A DNA stretch of 64,000 bases, taken from the NCBI RefSeq assembly GCF_021130785.1, contig NC_060213.1, forward strand, positions 129,780,001 through 129,844,000. The letters are read 5' to 3'. The DNA comes from Homalodisca vitripennis (taxonomy: Eukaryota > Arthropoda > Insecta > Hemiptera > Cicadellidae). Of the stretch, positions 60,062 to 64,000 are shown one piece after another (the stretch's first letter is position 1; every line of letters starts with the position of its first letter). The notes below the pieces were generated by a model. The model made no database searches, was not told where the DNA came from, and was given only the letters and a program-made list of their open reading frames with translations. Both the position numbers and the translations under genes were made by a program.

Positions 60062-60792
60062 CAGGGGCGCACCAATGGAAGGGGTACGGACGGGACCGCC
60101 CCCCCAAAAGCATTTTATTTCAAAACAATTGATTGCCTAACGGTACACTTGTATATATCTTGTATAAACATTTGGTCTGAGTCGGATCAGAAGCTTCCGA
60201 ATTTTAAATTTTTAAATTTCCAGTTTGGTTGAAAAGCACCAAAACCGGTATATTTTCGTTGCTATCGATCTAAAAACCGGAAGTTATTTTTAGTGAACAC
60301 TATTATATGCAGAAACGCAGAAATAAACGAACTAAATTTTAATATAACTCTCGTTATTGTACCTTCATTAGTTCGTTTGTGGGCAACTTTTAAACTCGGA
60401 TAACTACACTTTTTTATCCAAGAGTTTTAGCTTTGGTCTAGATTTATGATTTAATCTTAACTATTTTATACAATATTTTGTTAATGTTATAATTAAATTT
60501 CGTTTTAGTTAAATATTAACTGTAAATCGTTTTAGAATATTTTTATTTTCCCTGTATAAAGTTCCTGGCGACTGCTGTTAGAGTGGTTTCACTGTAAACT
60601 ACACACTCTGACCTGATCGTTGCCTTCTTTTTATTAGTTCATCAGTATTATAAAACAACGATTATTGAACCTAATACTTCAAAATTTTCTCGGTGGAGGG
60701 TCCCTGAAATATTTATATCGGGGTTCCCATGCTCCCGACTCCCACGTTGTTCCAGACCCCCCCCCCCCGGAAGATTTCTGTGTGCGCCACTG
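60062..60792. mobile_element. hAT-like non-autonomous element
   Basis: The left end is CAGGGGCGCACCAATGG; the right end is the complement of CAGTGGCGCACACAG. CAGNGGCG starts are typical of hAT. The flanks TAGTGCAT and GTGTGCAT match 6 of 8. The interior carries opposed C-rich and G-rich blocks near the ends and no recognisable transposase; the frame at 60665-60871 is incidental. Confidence 0.7.
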
Positions 60793-61650
60793 GTGTGCAT
60801 TCGTGTTGAAACTGCAAACGACGCCTAGTTATAAATCCGGGAAACAGCAAATGGAAGAATACTCGGCATAATCCCGAACTAATTACTCGTTATAAGGACG
60901 TCTAAGCTTTTGTTTCTCGTACATTACATTTTAATGATGCTCTTAACAAATGGATTAATGTTCAAGTTTAAAGTACACTCTAATTACCCAAAAGGATAGT
61001 CCTAATATTGCAACTGATAGATCACCTATTCTCTCATACATATAATGCAAACTTAATTTTTGATACATCCAATTAATTAAAATATGTATTTTCATAAAGG
61101 TTTAAGGTAAGGTAACTTTTTAAAATATACTGCAAACCCCTAAATAATATGATTGTAATAGAAAACTATTATATTATATTTATTGCTAATTTAAAGTAAA
61201 TGGAACCACATTGGTGAGGGAAAATTTTTACTTATGTAAAGTATAATGTTTTAAAGAGAATACACTTTGAAGTTATTAGTTTATTAAATATAAACTAGTA
61301 TATAAAGAATGTTATAATTATTAATGTCAATTGTTAACATTATTATAGTTTTTTATGTGGAATTTTAGTTTATATAGAAAACAAATGTCCTTCGTTAGTT
61401 TAATTCCGACTCAACGTACGGTTTTAAATATGTAATTGTAAGTGTAGAAAAAGTACTGTATTTTTTTTAAGTGATACCTTCTGAAACTCTGGACATTCTC
61501 TCAAAATAAACAATTGCAATTTTTCCATTTAATATTGCGGTATTTGAGAAAAAATGTCTAAATAAACTTAAAATCATCTAAATCTGATTAATTTATTCAA
61601 AAATTCAAAATTAGATTAAAACTACGATATTGGTGATTATCACAAATATT
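60793..61650. other. AT-rich stretch without recognised gene
   Basis: No gene recognised. Confidence 0.4.
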
Positions 61651-61651
61651 A

Positions 61652-62268
61652 AACAGCGTCTTACAAATTCAAAGGAAATATTACAACTGTGGGAGAGCGA
61701 TTTAAAATTTACTTATTTTAATATGTTAATAAAACTGATGCAAATAAGGTACTAAATACATTAAATGGACAAAAACATGTATTCCGTTTTAATAAATTTA
61801 ACAAATGTGTTTATCATTTTATTTTTATGCATGATTTAATTATTTTAACAAATAAATCTAAATTCAGTTTTTTGAACTAGCATTTTTTTAAGTGGCACAA
61901 ATTAATAATTGATAAATAATCTGAAGGTAAACAGCGTCTTACAAATTCAAAGTAATATTGGGTTTCTGAAAAAAACTGAATAAATCAAAGTTGTAAAAAA
62001 GTATTTAAAGTTAGGAAATATTACAACTGTGGGAGAGCGATTAGAATTTACTTATTTTAATATGTTAATTAAACTGATGCAAATAAGGTACTAAATACAT
62101 TAAATGGACAAAAACATGTATTCCGTTTTAATAAATTTAACACATGTATTTATCATTTTATTTTTATGCATGATTTAATTATTTTAACAAATAAATCTAG
62201 ATTCAGTTTTTTGAACTAGCATTTTTTAAGTGGCACAAATTAATAATTGATAAATAATCTGAAGGTTT
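61652..62268. repeat. Recent tandem duplication, two copies
   Basis: 61652-61929 (ACAGCGTCTTACAAATTCAA ... AATAATCTGAAGGT) is repeated from 61932 to 62268 with very few substitutions. The second copy has about 60 extra bases after TTCAAAG. Confidence 0.9.
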
Positions 62269-62610
62269 CAATTTACCCTAATTTACGTTAAATTATTTGC
62301 GGCTTTTAGACCTACTCACTTTCAATATTTATACGCCTTAGGCTGTAGATTTATTTTAACCTTCAAAAAGATTTTATAAATCTTACTTTTAGACAGAAGA
62401 CAGAATAATAGGAAGAGTAGATAAACAACTTGCGGACTACGACATATAAGTATTTGTGTTGCATTATGGATGTTATGGACAGTCTCCATCGGATGATACC
62501 ATTACCACACTGATAAATATACATTACAGCTTTGATATATATATTACCGACCAGCAATACAAAAACATTAATTTTTAATTACTATTTTAATGAATGTATA
62601 CCACATACAG
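62269..62610. other. AT-rich stretch without recognised gene
   Basis: No gene recognised; the 64-residue minus frame is not protein-like. Confidence 0.4.
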
Positions 62611-62612
62611 TT

Positions 62613-62780
62613 CAAGGATGTAGCCAGAAAAAAAAGTTTGGGAGGGGATCCAGACAACTGTTATTTTTCCGTAGTAGACAGAGAGTAAGGCCCCATTTTG
62701 TTCCTTAAAAGGTTTTGACCCGTTTCTATGTTCTTGAGAACGATTTTTTAGCAGTACATGTCAGTAACACTGAATTATTA
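62613..62780 (-). mobile_element. Mini-hAT, copy D, partial
   Basis: CAAGGATGTAGCCAG begins the copy. Minus-strand sequence includes the complement of GGATCCAGACAACTG, CCCCATTTTGTTCCTTA and the dimerisation block. It breaks off at about 62780, so the other end is missing. Confidence 0.65.
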
Positions 62781-62936
62781 TAGGTCAACCGCTAATAAAG
62801 AAACCTGCGCAGAAGCAAATTTCTAAGCAGTACCGCGCAAGAGGGGCCCCCCTCCGGCGGGGAGTTGGGGTGGGGAGTGGGACCAGCACCTTCTTGTATC
62901 TGTTTATCAGCTGTGTGGATCGTATCCAGCGACGTA

Positions 62937-64000
62937 ACTAGGGGGGGGCACGCGGGGCATGTGCCCCGGGCGCAAGTTGTTGGGGGGGCGCCAACACGGC
63001 CACAGATTTTTCTAATAAAAATTGTTGAAAATATTTTTTAATGCGAGGTGTGTTGCAAAAGAAAATCATTATATTTATTATTTTTATTTGATTTAAGTCT
63101 AAGAAAATGCAAAGTGAAATGATGAATGCTATCTGACTATTTACGAATCATGTTTACGGTCTGCATGAACTTGTACAGAACGAGTATGGGCACACTGTGT
63201 TATCTGTGGAATGACTCACTAGGACGGCGCGGCGTCAGACACTTCCTTCCCCTCCGGCTCCCACCCGCAGCTCCCCCATCCCTCTCACCGCACCACACAT
63301 GCCACATTGCCACAAACACAACACATCGATGCTCGCTGGCCTGACCTTGACTAACAGACTAACTGCGTATGTTGTGCAGTTGTGCACTACTATTGTTGAC
63401 AATAGTTCATACTTCTACTTCATTATATACATCATCCAGTGGTTCGGTTCACGTAAAGTGGTTTGCGGAGCTGTTTCTTTGAGTGTTACTAGCAATATTA
63501 TTTTCGTGTTTGTGAATATTAGTCATGTCGAAAAAACTGTCTGGTGCGGAAAATCGCAAAAGAGCTAAAGAGAGAAAAAAAGAAGCACATCAATCCTCGT
63601 CTCTTCTATCATCATGGCTAAATGAAACAAACAGTAAAGGTAGGTAAGATAGATATACAGTACTTTGTTACTTTGTATTTATTAACTAATACAGATTAAT
63701 GATTAACTTATTGAAACCTTAAAAATATATCATAATTAACTTTTCTGTAACTGTAGCAGCGTACTATTGATATGAATCTGTGTGTTTAAAAAATATATAA
63801 TTGAAACACAGGGTTTAAGCTTTCTTCTTCTTAAGCTATTTCTTAGAAACGCTAACAAGCAGCAAAATCTAGTCATCGTCACACTTGAAGACGACATTTC
63901 GCTTTAAACCAAGAACTAAGAACGTCATAATTTATTTAAAAAAAATAGTATAGTAGGAGATGCTTTGTCGGCAGTATTGTTTTAATTTAGCGTTAAACTA
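62937..64000 (+). mobile_element. 5' part of a larger hAT element, runs off the window
   Basis: CAGCGACGTAACTAG at 62937 is a hAT-type terminus, followed by a G-rich segment (GGGGGGGGCACGCGGGGCAT) and a non-coding leader containing a GC-rich patch at 63210-63300. The probable transposase start is at 63525. The 3' end lies outside the window, so target duplication and completeness cannot be judged. Confidence 0.65.
63525..63643 (+). CDS. hAT transposase first exon (N-terminus), partial
   Basis: From ATG at 63525 the frame reads MSKKLSGAENRKRAKERKKE, AHQSSSLLSSWLNETNSKG and reaches a stop at 63645-63647. The LSGAENRKRAKERK start is that of ZMYM1/KIAA1586-like hAT transposases, from memory. Two overlapping donors lie at the end: GTAGGT at 63640 and TAG^GTAAGA at 63644. 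The coding sequence is therefore likely to splice to an exon beyond 64000. The longer overlapping frame at 63299-63568 is judged a shadow. Confidence 0.6.

Noticed and set aside
63299..63568. 89-residue frame overlapping the hAT exon
   Set aside because: It shows no protein signature, whereas the other frame starts with a transposase-like N-terminus and ends at splice donors.

Overview
This is nuclear DNA from an animal, most likely an insect and perhaps a hemipteran. That reading rests on AT-rich intron-like DNA, the arthropod transposon classes present, a degenerate TTAGG-type tract, and one exon resembling insect THEM6. It is not bacterial: there are no operons and no long host ORFs, and most recognisable coding sequence belongs to decayed transposable elements. 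Everything here was read by eye; no homology search was run.

Layout. 1-1258 (minus): a 5'-truncated non-LTR element with an uninterrupted endonuclease/reverse transcriptase frame running off the left edge. 2047-2765: a DNA transposon with a perfect 8-bp target duplication. 5668-5809 (minus): a THEM6-like first coding exon, the best host-gene call; the rest of that gene would lie beyond the left edge, with these elements in its intron. 6335-7158: a small Helentron-like element. 7480-9560 (minus): two decayed LINE pieces. 11500-23800: mostly Helitron-like and MITE-like repeats, a 350-bp GT microsatellite, a tRNA-derived SINE (16325-16514) and two possible host exons (15248-15407 and 16050-16175). 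24230-30103: a CR1/L2-like LINE on the plus strand, with an SGNH-type ORF1, split by a second LINE in opposite orientation. 30385-36572: a Helitron with a mini-hAT nested in it, a deleted mariner, a LINE 3' piece and a TTAGG-like tract. 36750-42400: a deleted gypsy element between LTR-like repeats, a TTAA MITE and a LINE 3' end. 44440-50230: a LINE fragment, dispersed repeats and two mini-hATs. 50655-52570: a satellite of 124-135 bp units. 52984-53198: a possible host first exon. 54280-54700: a long palindrome. 55245-57009: a second Helentron copy that keeps an endonuclease-like coding segment missing from the first. 58791-62780: a LINE 3' end, a hAT-like element, a recent tandem duplication and a partial mini-hAT. 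62937-64000: the 5' end of a larger hAT element with a possible first transposase exon.

No wholly new system was convincingly found. The most useful observations are the two Helentron copies that differ by the endonuclease segment, the very small hAT elements that all keep the same transposase C-terminal piece, the LINE-in-LINE nest with a recognisable target duplication, and the host exon hidden among repeats.
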